Source of the DNA: RHLJ01 sp965242845
GTDB taxonomy: Bacteria > Bacteroidota > Rhodothermia > Balneolales > Balneolaceae
Direction: 5' to 3'
NCBI GenBank assembly: GCA_965242845.1
Contig: CBDETC010000003.1
Span: 744,001 to 808,000, forward strand
Length of the DNA stretch: 64,000 bases
Part shown: positions 41,889-50,318 of the stretch, one piece after another
Layout of the letters: each line of letters starts with the position of its first letter
Position numbering within the stretch: position 1 is the first letter of the stretch
The notes under the pieces: model-generated
Database searches by the model: none
What the model saw: only the letters and a program-made list of their open reading frames with translations
Told to the model about the DNA's origin: nothing
Program-made: the position numbers and the translations under genes

Positions 41889-42265
41889 TCTTCTCCAAGA
41901 TTCTCAATCAATTTTTTGATTTGATTTAGTTCTTCTTCGGTCAGATCCTCGTTTTGTACAAGAGTTTGAACAAGTGCCAGGGGGGAACCTTTAAATACTT
42001 TATCGATGAGCTTACCAATAAGATTGAATTGTACCTCTTCAGGTTTTTTTGCTGCACTATAAACGTAAGTTGCACCATCTTTTCTATACTTTAGGTACCC
42101 TTTATCATTCAGATTCTTCATGATTGTCATTACCGTGGTATAAGCTACTTTTCGATCATTGAGAATACGTTCCTGGACATCTGCTACAGTAGCTTCACCA
42201 AGCTCCCATACATGATGTAGGATTTCCATTTCTGTTTCTCCAAGTGGTGTCAACGATTTCTTCAT
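41885..42265 (-). CDS. BlaI/MecI/CopY-family transcriptional repressor
   Basis: A 126-residue winged-helix repressor: LTPLGETEMEILHHVWELG at the N-terminus, ATVADVQERILNDRKVAYTTVMTIMKNL as HTH, and the C-terminal dimerisation/cleavage region (KKPEEVQFNLIGKLIDKVF) that BlaR1-type peptidases cut. It overlaps the peptidase gene by 4 bp, and the inverted repeat 16 bp upstream of its start is the probable binding site, giving autoregulation. Other targets are not visible here, though the divergent barrel gene at 42434 lies in the same region. Confidence 0.93.
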   Translation of the reverse strand: MKKSLTPLGETEMEILHHVWELGEATVADVQERILNDRKVAYTTVMTIMKNLNDKGYLKYRKDGATYVYSAAKKPEEVQFNLIGKLIDKVFKGSPLALVQTLVQNEDLTEEELNQIKKLIENLGEE

Positions 42266-42280
42266 TTCCTTACGATTTAG

Positions 42281-42304
42281 TTAATACTAATATAATAGTA
42301 TTAA
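42281..42304. promoter_or_regulatory. Candidate BlaI operator
   Basis: TTAATACTA and its exact reverse complement TAGTATTAA flank a 6-bp spacer ATATAA, a 9-6-9 arrangement typical for BlaI/MecI dimers with TACT/AGTA cores. It is 16 bp upstream of the repressor start codon and 130 bp upstream of the divergent gene. Confidence 0.75.
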
Positions 42305-42433
42305 ATGTTGATGCAAATTATTTTTTGGATCGAAGGGTTGATGTAACATAAATATGCTTCACATCTTTATGTAGTATTTCAGCACACTGATTTAGTTGAA
42401 ATTCCTCCAACAGTTTTAACCTTGGGAGGAGTT

Positions 42434-43123
42434 ATGAGAAGCATAGTTACAACACTTTTGATTTTATCAGTATCGGGAATAGCACTGGCTCAATCGTTTA
42501 ATTTTGATATTGGCTTTGCTGCCGGGAGTCCACAGGGAAGTTTCCAGCAAGCACTAGATAGGAACTCATACGGATTTGATATGGCTGGAACTTATCAGCT
42601 GCCCGGTTTGCCAATTCATATAGGAGCGGGACTAATCTATCAAAATTTCGGGTGGGCGGAACGTTCAGAATATTTTAGCCCTGATATCCAGGAAGTACTT
42701 GTTAGAGTTAGAACCACTAACAATATGGTAACGCCTCATTTTCTAATGCGATTTGAACCAGGATATGGAGCTATTCGCCCTTTTGTAGAAGGAATGGTGG
42801 GAATTAACTATTTATACACAGAAAGCAGTGTATTGGATGACTGGGCAGAAGATGAACTAGCAAGCTCTATCAACTATGATTATGCCACGACAAACTATGG
42901 TATAGGCGGAGGTGTAAAATTCCGATTGTATGAAGGTTATAGCGACGATGGGGACTTTTTTGGAGTTTCTCTAATAGTAAAAGCAAAGCACATGTTAGGT
43001 GGAGAAGCTTCGTATTTGAAAGAAGGTGGATTAATTAGAAACCGGAGAGGTATCGATTATGATATTACCCGTTCGAGAACGGATTTAACTACCTTCAATG
43101 TAGGTGTAGTATTTAGCTTTTAA
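42434..43123 (+). CDS. Small outer-membrane beta-barrel protein
   Basis: A 229-residue exported protein; I use the ATG at 42434, preceded by GGGAGGAG (a TTG four codons upstream would be out of the signal sequence pattern). Signal peptide MRSIVTTLLILSVSGIALAQ. The rest alternates polar and hydrophobic/aromatic residues over about ten strands, ending in DLTTFNVGVVFSF with a terminal Phe, as expected for a Bam substrate. It resembles OmpW/OmpX-like barrels in size. A terminator follows immediately, so it is monocistronic. It is divergent from the BlaI/BlaR pair and could be its target. Confidence 0.82.
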   Translation: MRSIVTTLLILSVSGIALAQSFNFDIGFAAGSPQGSFQQALDRNSYGFDMAGTYQLPGLPIHIGAGLIYQNFGWAERSEYFSPDIQEVLVRVRTTNNMVTPHFLMRFEPGYGAIRPFVEGMVGINYLYTESSVLDDWAEDELASSINYDYATTNYGIGGGVKFRLYEGYSDDGDFFGVSLIVKAKHMLGGEASYLKEGGLIRNRRGIDYDITRSRTDLTTFNVGVVFSF

Positions 43124-43131
43124 TAACCTGG

Positions 43132-43164
43132 AAAAACCTCTTCAAAAAAGAAGAGGTTTTTTTT
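43132..43164 (+). terminator. Rho-independent terminator after the barrel gene
   Basis: AACCTCTTC pairs with GAAGAGGTT around a 6-A loop and is followed by a long T-run. It begins 9 bp after the stop codon. Confidence 0.85.
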
Positions 43165-43209
43165 GATAACCGATGTATACTCCACGACTTTTAAATCATA
43201 CAGTAGAGA

Positions 43210-44394
43210 ATGGAATCGTGGGTTTCAAATTATATTTATGTGCTAAGCCTGCTCACTTATGCAGGGGCATATAATGGACTACTTCTCACAATTATTTTTG
43301 CAACCTATCGGAAGGGTAATACAAAGGCCAACAGGTTTTTTCTCTTAGTCTTACTCATTCTTACTCTCCGGCTAACGGATTTGAGTTTATATATAGCGGG
43401 AGAGATTTGGAGATTCCCATTCCTTTCGGGGCCTACCTATCCGTTACTTTTTTTAATCGGCCCTGCTCTTTTTCTGTACACAAAAAAGCTTTGGGATAGT
43501 GCCTATAAATTAAAGCTCAGTCATCTTTTAATGATAATACCAACTATATGGGCATTATGGGATTCTTCAGGTTGGATTTTCTACAACCTGGAGGCTAAAG
43601 CGGAGATTTTGAAAAATGCTGATCCGTGGGTTCAAGAAGAGATTGCCCCTATCCAGTTTGTAAAGTTTGGGGTATTAATAGTACACACCGCAATTTATTT
43701 AGGTTTGATAGTCAGGGATTTGAAGAAGTACAGGTTATCAATTGAGGATAGTTCTTCAAATAATGACCAGGTTCTAAAACTTGATTGGCTGAAGAAGCTG
43801 GCTTTCGGATTGTTTCTATATGTCGGGGGCTTCTTTATAACAATGGTTGCTTTGGCAACAACGGAGAAGTATGGATTATTAATTGACAGAGCCTGGATTG
43901 TGGTTCTTACCTTTTTTATCCATGCGGTCGGATTTTTAGCCATTCAACAACCGAAGTTTTTTAGCAAAGAAGTCGAAATAAAACCAGATGAAGCTGAGGG
44001 AACTGTAATAAAGGAGAAGTACAAAAACTCACCGTTGGAGAAGGTAAAAGCAGAGGAATATTTCAAGGAGCTGATAAGGCTTATGGAAGAGGAGAAATTG
44101 TACCTAAACCCGGATTTAAAAGTTTCTGAAGTGGCTTCAGAAATGGGCATCCCTACCTATCAACTTTCACATCTGTTATCAATCAAAAGCGAGTACAATT
44201 TTTTTGATTTTATAAATAGCTACAGAGTGCAAGAAGCGATGCGACTTTTATCAGAACCTAATAATGAACATTTAACAATTTTAGGGATTGGTTTTGAGGC
44301 AGGATTTAATAATAAATCTTCATTCAATAGGGCATTTAAGAAATTTACAGGTAACACTCCTTCCGACTACAAGAAGGAATACACCTTAGCATAG
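43210..44394 (+). CDS. 7-TM AraC-family transcriptional regulator
   Basis: A 394-residue protein with seven hydrophobic helices in the first about 240 residues (WVSNYIYVLSLLTYAGAYNG to FLAIQQPKFF) followed by a cytosolic linker and an AraC double HTH (LKVSEVASEMGIPTYQLSHLLSI and ILGIGFEAGFNNKSSFNRAFKKFTGNTPSDYK). It is a membrane-bound one-component regulator. Such 7TM-AraC proteins are a known Bacteroidota arrangement. The next gene starts about 95 bp later and encodes a T9SS-exported protein, so the regulator may control export-related or outer-surface genes; signal unknown. Confidence 0.92.
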   Translation: MESWVSNYIYVLSLLTYAGAYNGLLLTIIFATYRKGNTKANRFFLLVLLILTLRLTDLSLYIAGEIWRFPFLSGPTYPLLFLIGPALFLYTKKLWDSAYKLKLSHLLMIIPTIWALWDSSGWIFYNLEAKAEILKNADPWVQEEIAPIQFVKFGVLIVHTAIYLGLIVRDLKKYRLSIEDSSSNNDQVLKLDWLKKLAFGLFLYVGGFFITMVALATTEKYGLLIDRAWIVVLTFFIHAVGFLAIQQPKFFSKEVEIKPDEAEGTVIKEKYKNSPLEKVKAEEYFKELIRLMEEEKLYLNPDLKVSEVASEMGIPTYQLSHLLSIKSEYNFFDFINSYRVQEAMRLLSEPNNEHLTILGIGFEAGFNNKSSFNRAFKKFTGNTPSDYKKEYTLA

Positions 44395-44411
44395 TTTTGT
44401 GCTAAAAAATG

Positions 44412-44433
44412 GTGTCATACAAATGGATGACAC
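44412..44433. promoter_or_regulatory. Inverted repeat upstream of the T9SS-exported protein gene
   Basis: GTGTCAT and ATGACAC (7-bp arms) flank 8 bp, 56 bp before the start codon of the T9SS-sorted protein. It sits in the gap between the 7TM-AraC gene and its neighbour and may be the regulator's binding site, although AraC sites are usually direct repeats. Confidence 0.35.
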
Positions 44434-44488
44434 TCTTATCAGGAATCAAAAAATTACTATCGGGCTCACTCTAATCATATATAGCTCG

Positions 44489-46438
44489 ATGATCAAAAAA
44501 ATAGCACTCACTCTATCGGTAATTTTTGTATTTCAAATAATTGCCTATGCTCAAGTGGTTACTACACTTGTAGATCTTAATCAAGGTACTATGGGTGACG
44601 GAATAACCGTCGCCAATACAGGAGATATTTATTACTCAAGCGGATTTGGAACTTCTTTCAATAAGGTATTCAAGATTACCCCGGAAGGAAAATTTTCAGT
44701 ATTCACAGATATCACTAATCCTGTTGGTATTATTTCAGATTCGCTTCTGAATCTCTATACAAATACTTATCAGGGTAATTCAGTAAGGAAAATTGATTCC
44801 TTAGGTAATGTAAGTGTGATAGCAACAGGGTTAAATGGTCCTGCAGGAATTGTCCTTAATAGTAAAGGAGAATTATTCGTCTCAGAGTTTGGGGCAAACT
44901 TTAGTGGTACTGGTAATCGAATCGTTAAAATCAATCCAGATAGTACATTTGAGCCTTTTGTGACCAGTTCATCTTTTTCGGGATTAATCGGACTTACCGT
45001 TGATGAATCAGATAATCTATATACATCAAATTGGGGAAATGGAAGGGTATATAAGATTACACCTGAGAAAGGGATTAGTCTATTAGCTGATTTACCAGGA
45101 AACATAAACCAAATTTCTTATTCAAACGGATATGTATTAGCCCCTGTTCCATCGATCAACAAGATTTATAGAATAGATATAGAGACCGGCGCAGCTGAAA
45201 TAATAGCCGGAAATGGAAGTTCGGGAGATAAAGATGGAATAGCATTATTCGCTGAATTTTCGAGACCAAATGGGATCGCACCTAGTGCCACTGGTGATAC
45301 CCTCTATTTTAATGACGGAGGGATAGTGAAAATGATCACAGGATTGAATCTTCCTGGAATCGACATCAACGGTGAGTTTAAAAATGAGGAAGTCTTGATA
45401 AATGTTGATGCATCAAAATCCTATGATTCCCTTCAGGTAATTATTGATGAAGAAGTAGTAGCAACATTCTATTCTATCTCAGAAGAAGATTCAGTAGTCA
45501 ATTTTGGTCTGGAGCCTGAAGAGACGGAGATAGTAGATGTTTATGTTCTCGGTTTCAGCGGTTCACAGGTGACGGTCTCTTCGAAGCTAGAATTAACACT
45601 CTTAAATTTTGATGATCCCATTGAAGGATACAGAACAGATTTTGACGAAAGACCTACGGCAGATTTTTTGGTAGACGGGTTTTCGATTTCAAGAACACTG
45701 TTAGATCGGACAGATTATAGAGCATACACAGTTCGGGACTATAGAGAAAATTCGGAATATGGGCTGACTCTTTTGAAGCCGATTCAGGTCAATTCTGATA
45801 GCTCAATATTGATATATAGTGATGTGGCAATTGTAGAGCCAGGAGAGGAGGGTAGTGTTTTTGGAACAGAGGAATTCAAGGACTATGTAGTAGTAGAAGG
45901 AAATAAGGGAGATGGCTGGATCCCTCTTTCGGATGGCTATGATGCCAGATATGATGAAGCCTGGTTAAGTACCTGGCCCGAAAATGGAGATAGTGAAGAA
46001 TTGTTCCGATCACACAAGGTAAATCTGCTCGACACCTTTGATCCGGACGATATAGTGCTGATAAGATTTAGGCTATTTTCAGATGAGGATACCGTGGGAT
46101 ATGGTTGGGTTATTAGCGAAATAGAGATTCAGGGTAATTTATTAACCAGTATTGATGAGGAAAAGACTCCTCTTTCTTTTGAATTAGCGCAAAACTATCC
46201 TAACCCATTTAATCCTTCAACTTCTATCGAATATACAGTTCCGGTTTCCAGTCAGGTAAAGCTGAGTGTATTTAATATAGCCGGACAAGAGGTAGCAGTG
46301 TTGGTTGATAGAAGACTAAGCCCAGGTAGATATACAGAAAGCTTCAATGCCGAGTCCTTATCTAGTGGAGTATACTTTTATCGATTACAGGCCGAAGGCG
46401 GCTTTTCCAGAACCAGTAAAATGCTCCTTATCAAGTAA
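44489..46438 (+). CDS. Secreted NHL-like beta-propeller protein with T9SS sorting domain
   Basis: With the ATG at 44489 the product is 649 residues, with a signal peptide (MIKKIALTLSVIFVFQIIAY). The first half has six-bladed NHL/SMP30-like repeats (GIISDSLLNLYTNTYQGN, GIVLNSKGELFVSEFGANFS, GLTVDESDNLYTSNWGNGR, GIAPSATGDTLYFNDGG). The middle is a beta-rich linker. The C-terminal about 85 residues are a type-A T9SS sorting signal (NYPNPFNPSTSIEYTVP ... SSGVYFYRLQAEG...KMLLIK). It is therefore exported across the outer membrane and probably anchored. Ligand unknown. An earlier ATG 30 codons upstream would place a non-signal sequence in front. Confidence 0.88.
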   Translation: MIKKIALTLSVIFVFQIIAYAQVVTTLVDLNQGTMGDGITVANTGDIYYSSGFGTSFNKVFKITPEGKFSVFTDITNPVGIISDSLLNLYTNTYQGNSVRKIDSLGNVSVIATGLNGPAGIVLNSKGELFVSEFGANFSGTGNRIVKINPDSTFEPFVTSSSFSGLIGLTVDESDNLYTSNWGNGRVYKITPEKGISLLADLPGNINQISYSNGYVLAPVPSINKIYRIDIETGAAEIIAGNGSSGDKDGIALFAEFSRPNGIAPSATGDTLYFNDGGIVKMITGLNLPGIDINGEFKNEEVLINVDASKSYDSLQVIIDEEVVATFYSISEEDSVVNFGLEPEETEIVDVYVLGFSGSQVTVSSKLELTLLNFDDPIEGYRTDFDERPTADFLVDGFSISRTLLDRTDYRAYTVRDYRENSEYGLTLLKPIQVNSDSSILIYSDVAIVEPGEEGSVFGTEEFKDYVVVEGNKGDGWIPLSDGYDARYDEAWLSTWPENGDSEELFRSHKVNLLDTFDPDDIVLIRFRLFSDEDTVGYGWVISEIEIQGNLLTSIDEEKTPLSFELAQNYPNPFNPSTSIEYTVPVSSQVKLSVFNIAGQEVAVLVDRRLSPGRYTESFNAESLSSGVYFYRLQAEGGFSRTSKMLLIK

Positions 46439-46467
46439 TTTAGTTTTTACAGGAATGCGAAGCTTTC

Positions 46468-46500
46468 CATATCGGTTGATGGGTAAAATTAGCCGATATG
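46468..46500. promoter_or_regulatory. Hairpin covering the photolyase start codon
   Basis: CATATCGG pairs with CCGATATG (8-bp perfect arms) with 17 nt between. The second arm contains the ATG of the photolyase gene. The RNA form would hide the start codon; as DNA it could also be an operator. Spacing between arms is too wide for a strong terminator, and no T-run follows. Confidence 0.45.
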
Positions 46501-47976
46501 AAGAATATTAATAGCTATAGAAAGTTCGTACGAAATGATAAAGCTCCTAACGAAGAAGGAGCTTTTGTTTTGTATTGGATGCAAATTAATCGCCGCCTCC
46601 ATTATAATTATGCGCTGGAGTATGCAGTTAGCTGGGCTAATAAGTTAGGCAAGCCCTTACTCATCTATGAGGGGCTTAATATTGCTTATCCATGGGCTTG
46701 TGATCGCTTCCATAAATTTATGATGGAGGGGATGAAAGAGAATCTTGATTTCGCAAAGTCGAACGATATAAACTTTTTCAGTTTTCTGGAATCCGAAAAA
46801 GGTCAGGGTAGAGGCTTACTTTACAAGTTGATGGAAGAAGCTTGCATGGTTATTTCTGATGAAAACCCAGTATTCATTACCAGGAAACACAATGAATCGG
46901 TAAGTAAAAAAATAGATATCCCATACATCACTATTGATTCGAATGGATTGATTCCACTTGGGATTACTGAGAAGGATCCGTACTCCGCGTATCTGTTTCG
47001 GAAAATAATGCAAAAGCATTTTATTGAGGCTTACACTAATCCACCCAAAGAAAATCCACTAGAGGATTTAGAAAACAGGGATGAAGTATCGCTCGATCTC
47101 GATTTCCTTTCTAGATATCCATCTGCAGATAAGCTATTGGAGAACATTGAAAAAACGATTTCAGAATTTGATATCGACCATTCTGTAACGGCCATAGAGG
47201 CAAAAGGAACGAGGCAAGCTTCACTTGATAAACTTGATGATTTTATTGAGAACAGCTTGTTCGATTACAATGAAAAACGTAATCACCCGGATGAACAAAA
47301 AACAAGTGGATTAAGTGGATGGTTACACTTTGGGAAGATCAGCGAGTATGAAATAGTTAAAGCGGTACTTGCAAGGCAACCAGAGGATTGGGACTTGAGT
47401 TCTATTACTCCAAATGGAGGGAAAAACACAGGCTTTTTTAATGGAGATGAAAGTATTCAAAGTTTCCTGGATGAAGTAATCACCTGGAGGGAGGTAGGGT
47501 TTCATTATGCGCACCATCGGCCTGACTACGATAAATTTGAAAGCCTTCCGGATTGGGTAATGGAAACTATGGGTGATCATAAATCAGATGAAAGAGAACA
47601 TATATATACCTTTGAGGAATTTGAACAGTCAAGAACTCATGATGAGATTTGGAATGCGGCTCAAACTCAGCTTCGGGAGGAAGGGATCATTCATAATTAT
47701 CTAAGGATGCTTTGGGGTAAAAAAGTAATTGAATGGACCCCGGATTATGAAACAGCACTCGACTATTTGATAGAGCTGAATAACAAGTATGCCATAGATG
47801 GGAGAGATCCGAATAGTTACTCAGGGATTTTCTGGTGTCTTGGTCGATTTGATAGGGCCTGGCAAGAAAGAGAGGTGTTTGGTAAGCTTCGTTATATGAC
47901 CAGTGAAAGCACACGAAGAAAAGTTAAACTCAATCAATACTTAGATAAATACGGTTCTCAAAAAAGTTTGCTGTAA
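46498..47976 (+). CDS. Class II CPD photolyase
   Basis: A 492-residue deoxyribodipyrimidine photolyase that splits cyclobutane pyrimidine dimers using light and FAD. It follows the class II pattern (not CPD-I): ALEYAVSWANKLGKPLLIYEGL at the N-terminus, FLDEVITWREVGFHYA, then YLIELNNKYAIDGRDPNSYSGIFW and the conserved FDRAWQEREVFGKLRYMT with the Trp electron-transfer chain. There is no signal peptide. Its start codon lies within an inverted repeat that could control expression. RarA, a replication-repair helper, follows 45 bp downstream in the same orientation. Confidence 0.94.
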   Translation: MKNINSYRKFVRNDKAPNEEGAFVLYWMQINRRLHYNYALEYAVSWANKLGKPLLIYEGLNIAYPWACDRFHKFMMEGMKENLDFAKSNDINFFSFLESEKGQGRGLLYKLMEEACMVISDENPVFITRKHNESVSKKIDIPYITIDSNGLIPLGITEKDPYSAYLFRKIMQKHFIEAYTNPPKENPLEDLENRDEVSLDLDFLSRYPSADKLLENIEKTISEFDIDHSVTAIEAKGTRQASLDKLDDFIENSLFDYNEKRNHPDEQKTSGLSGWLHFGKISEYEIVKAVLARQPEDWDLSSITPNGGKNTGFFNGDESIQSFLDEVITWREVGFHYAHHRPDYDKFESLPDWVMETMGDHKSDEREHIYTFEEFEQSRTHDEIWNAAQTQLREEGIIHNYLRMLWGKKVIEWTPDYETALDYLIELNNKYAIDGRDPNSYSGIFWCLGRFDRAWQEREVFGKLRYMTSESTRRKVKLNQYLDKYGSQKSLL

Positions 47977-48020
47977 AGTAATTAAAACATATATTGCACA
48001 TATTTGTGTAATAGATTTAT

Positions 48021-49382
48021 ATGGACCTTTTCCAGGAAAACAAAGATGGTGTTTATCGGGTAAGTGAACCCGACAAGTTTGATTATCATCAGCCACTCGC
48101 AACGAGGATGCGACCAAATTCTTTAGAGGAATTTGCAGGCCAGGAACATTTAGTGGGAGAAGGGAAGATGTTGCGCCGTATGATTGAAAGTGGAGTAATA
48201 GGTTCACTTATCTTTTTTGGGCCTCCGAGTTCGGGAAAAACCACATTAGCCCATGTAATTTCAAAAGAAATAAAGGCAGCGTTTGAAGTGATAAATGCTG
48301 TATTGGATGGAATAAAAGAATTACGCTTAGTTGTAGAAAAAGCAGAGAAGCTCAGAAAACTAAATGGACGTAAGACCATACTCTTTGTAGATGAAATCCA
48401 TCGTTGGAACAAAGCACAGCAGGATGCACTTCTACCTCACTTAGAATCAGGTATCATTACACTTGTAGGAGCAACTACCGAAAATCCATTTTATTCACTG
48501 GTAAATCCTTTGCTATCTAGATGCCAGTTATTTGAGCTAAAGCCGCTTCTTACTTCCGATGTAGAACAGATGATCCACCGGGCTTTGGAAGACAAAGAAA
48601 GAGGATTAGGTAACAGAGAGATTAAAGTTGATGAAGAGGCTATTAAACATCTTGCTGATTATGCTGGCGGAGATGTAAGAAATGCGCTCAATGCATTAGA
48701 GGTTGCTGTGTTATCCAGCAAAGAAATAGATGGACAGGTTCATATCACCCTGGATATTGCAAAAGAAAGTATACAACGAAGGACTGTTCGATACGATCGC
48801 ACGGGGGATGAGCACTATCATTATATCTCCGCATTTATAAAATCAGTGAGAGGCTCTGATTCAGATGGAGCACTTTACTGGATGAATGCAATGTTGGAAG
48901 GAGGAGACGATCCGAATTTTATTTTTAGACGGATGTTCATTTTGGCAAGTGAGGACATTGGATTGGCTGAACCGAATGCAATTACCATAGTTAATTCCTG
49001 CCATGAGGCTTTTATGAAATGCGGAATGCCTGAAGGGATGTTCTTCCTTTCACATGCCGCCCTTTATCTGTCTATCTGTCCCAAGAGCAATAGTACCCTT
49101 GGAATTTTTAAGGCCTCGAGCGAAATCAAATCTAATGGAGTGGGAGAAGTTCCTCCATATTTAAAGGACAAAACAGCTAATAAGCTTTCCTCTCGGTATA
49201 TGGATATTGAAAATGCTTCAAAAGAATACAAATACCCTCATGATCATTTTGGGAACTGGGTTCCTCAGGATTATCTGCCAAAGAATTTACGGGAAACATC
49301 TTTTTATACACCCGGAGTTGAAGGGCGGGAAGGGCTACTTCAAAAACGATTGAATGAAATAAAAAAAAGAACCAAAGAGTAA
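48021..49382 (+). CDS. rarA: Replication-associated recombination protein A (RarA/MgsA)
   Basis: A 453-residue AAA+ ATPase related to clamp loaders that acts on stalled replication forks. It has the Walker A GPPSSGKTTLA (residues about 67-76), Walker B LFVDEIHRWNKAQQD, sensor residues in LVGATTENPFYSLVNPLLSR, the MgsA-type C-terminal half GLAEPNAITIVNSCHEA, and the tail SRYMDIENASKEYKYPHDHFGNWVPQDYLP. The Walker A is SSGK instead of the common GTGK form and the HRW replaces HRF; both still satisfy the consensus. It follows the photolyase gene in the same direction. Confidence 0.94.
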   Translation: MDLFQENKDGVYRVSEPDKFDYHQPLATRMRPNSLEEFAGQEHLVGEGKMLRRMIESGVIGSLIFFGPPSSGKTTLAHVISKEIKAAFEVINAVLDGIKELRLVVEKAEKLRKLNGRKTILFVDEIHRWNKAQQDALLPHLESGIITLVGATTENPFYSLVNPLLSRCQLFELKPLLTSDVEQMIHRALEDKERGLGNREIKVDEEAIKHLADYAGGDVRNALNALEVAVLSSKEIDGQVHITLDIAKESIQRRTVRYDRTGDEHYHYISAFIKSVRGSDSDGALYWMNAMLEGGDDPNFIFRRMFILASEDIGLAEPNAITIVNSCHEAFMKCGMPEGMFFLSHAALYLSICPKSNSTLGIFKASSEIKSNGVGEVPPYLKDKTANKLSSRYMDIENASKEYKYPHDHFGNWVPQDYLPKNLRETSFYTPGVEGREGLLQKRLNEIKKRTKE

Positions 49383-49774
49383 AAAGTTCATACTCTCGTT
49401 TCTTTTCACATCAAATTCTCAATTTTACTCGATATCTTAAATAAAACAGGCGAAGAGGATCAGCACTTCGCCTGTTGTTGTTGGAGTCACTAATACTGCC
49501 GGAAGGAATATTGCAGCCTAACCAACCTTATCCTCCCGGATTTGTATTAGGCGGAATAAAACATGAGATAAAGTCATAAATGACCAACTCGTAAAATGAT
49601 ACGGAGCATTGATTCAAAAACAAAATAAATTTAGTTATTTATTTAAAAATGTCTAATTAATTTAAATATCTACAGAAAAGCGCTTACAAATTTGTGCGCC
49701 AACGAATTGAAGTGAATTGGAATGATTTTCTTCCTTGTTAAGTATTGCTTTGCATCACAAAAAACTAAAAGTAC
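49383..49774. other. 392-bp intergenic gap with structured DNA, no clear ORF
   Basis: No convincing protein frame was found on either strand. The left part (49445-49560) contains a strong hairpin and several nested complementary segments described as a candidate small RNA. The right part (about 49610-49740) is AT-rich with poly-A tracts and may hold the promoter of the FMN reductase gene. Confidence 0.5.
49437..49587 (-). ncRNA. Candidate small structured RNA, minus strand
   Basis: Read on the minus strand, a promoter-like pair TTTG (49621-49624), 19 nt and TATCATTTT (49593-49601) precedes about 150 nt of sequence that ends in an 11-bp stem (arms 49445-49455 and 49466-49476) followed by TTTTATTT, a good terminator. 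Inside, CTAATAC/GTATTAG (49490-49496 with 49544-49550) and CCGG/CCGG plus AAGG/CCTT can form a long interrupted stem. The same strand shows no coding frame. No known RNA family is recognised. The plus strand has CCGGAAGG and GCAGCC words that resemble SRP RNA, but their arrangement does not fit. Confidence 0.35.
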
Positions 49775-50317
49775 ATGCAGTTAAAAATAATTAGTTCTAC
49801 TGACAGACCGGTTTCGAAATCCCTTGAAGTTTCTCAATACATTCAAAAATTATATCAAAAGGAAGGAGTGGACTCTTCGATAGCTTCTCTAGAAGACTTT
49901 CCCTTGCAGGATGTTGCTGGAGGTAAGTATGGAGAAGATATTCCCTCAATTACGAGATTTAGAGACCCCATACTAAATGCAGATGCTCTTCTATTTGTAA
50001 TTCCTGAATACAATGGGAGCTTTCCCGGAGTACTAAAAGTTTTTATCGATTACCTTCCGTTTCCAGGAGCTTTTGAGCATTTGCCTATGGCTTTTGTTGG
50101 AGTGGCCGCTGGTGCTTTTGGAGCACTGAGAGCAGTTGAGCAGTTCCAGATGGTGGCCAACTATAGGAATTCAATTCAGTTCCCTGAGAGAGTCTTCATA
50201 AATAGAGTGAGTTCAGAATTTGATCCTGAGACCGGACTTAAAAACGAATTCCAGCAAAAGCTATTAGAGGCCCAGACGAAAAACTTCATAGATTTCGTTG
50301 GGCGCTTAAAGAAATAA
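49775..50317 (+). CDS. NADPH-dependent FMN reductase-like protein
   Basis: A 180-residue flavodoxin-like protein. The FMN-binding fold has IISSTDRPVSKSLEVSQYIQ at the phosphate loop, then ADALLFVIPEYNGSFPGVLKVFIDYLP (the P-E-Y-N-x-x-x-P motif of NADPH-FMN reductases and azoreductase-like enzymes), followed by FVGVAAGAFGALRAVEQ. It reduces flavin or quinone-type substrates with NADPH; substrate not predictable. It is convergent with the two-component response regulator, 1 bp between stops. Confidence 0.88.
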   Translation: MQLKIISSTDRPVSKSLEVSQYIQKLYQKEGVDSSIASLEDFPLQDVAGGKYGEDIPSITRFRDPILNADALLFVIPEYNGSFPGVLKVFIDYLPFPGAFEHLPMAFVGVAAGAFGALRAVEQFQMVANYRNSIQFPERVFINRVSSEFDPETGLKNEFQQKLLEAQTKNFIDFVGRLKK

Positions 50318-50318
50318 G

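Noticed and set aside
48067..48075. RarA Walker A variant (SSGK) as evidence of inactivity
   Set aside because: GPPSSGKT still fits the GxxxxGK[ST] consensus, and Walker B and sensors are intact.
49490..49520. Signal recognition particle RNA candidate on the plus strand (CCGGAAGG then GCAGCC)
   Set aside because: The tetraloop-like words are present, but the spacing and the flanking arms differ from the conserved helix 8, so I do not call it SRP RNA.
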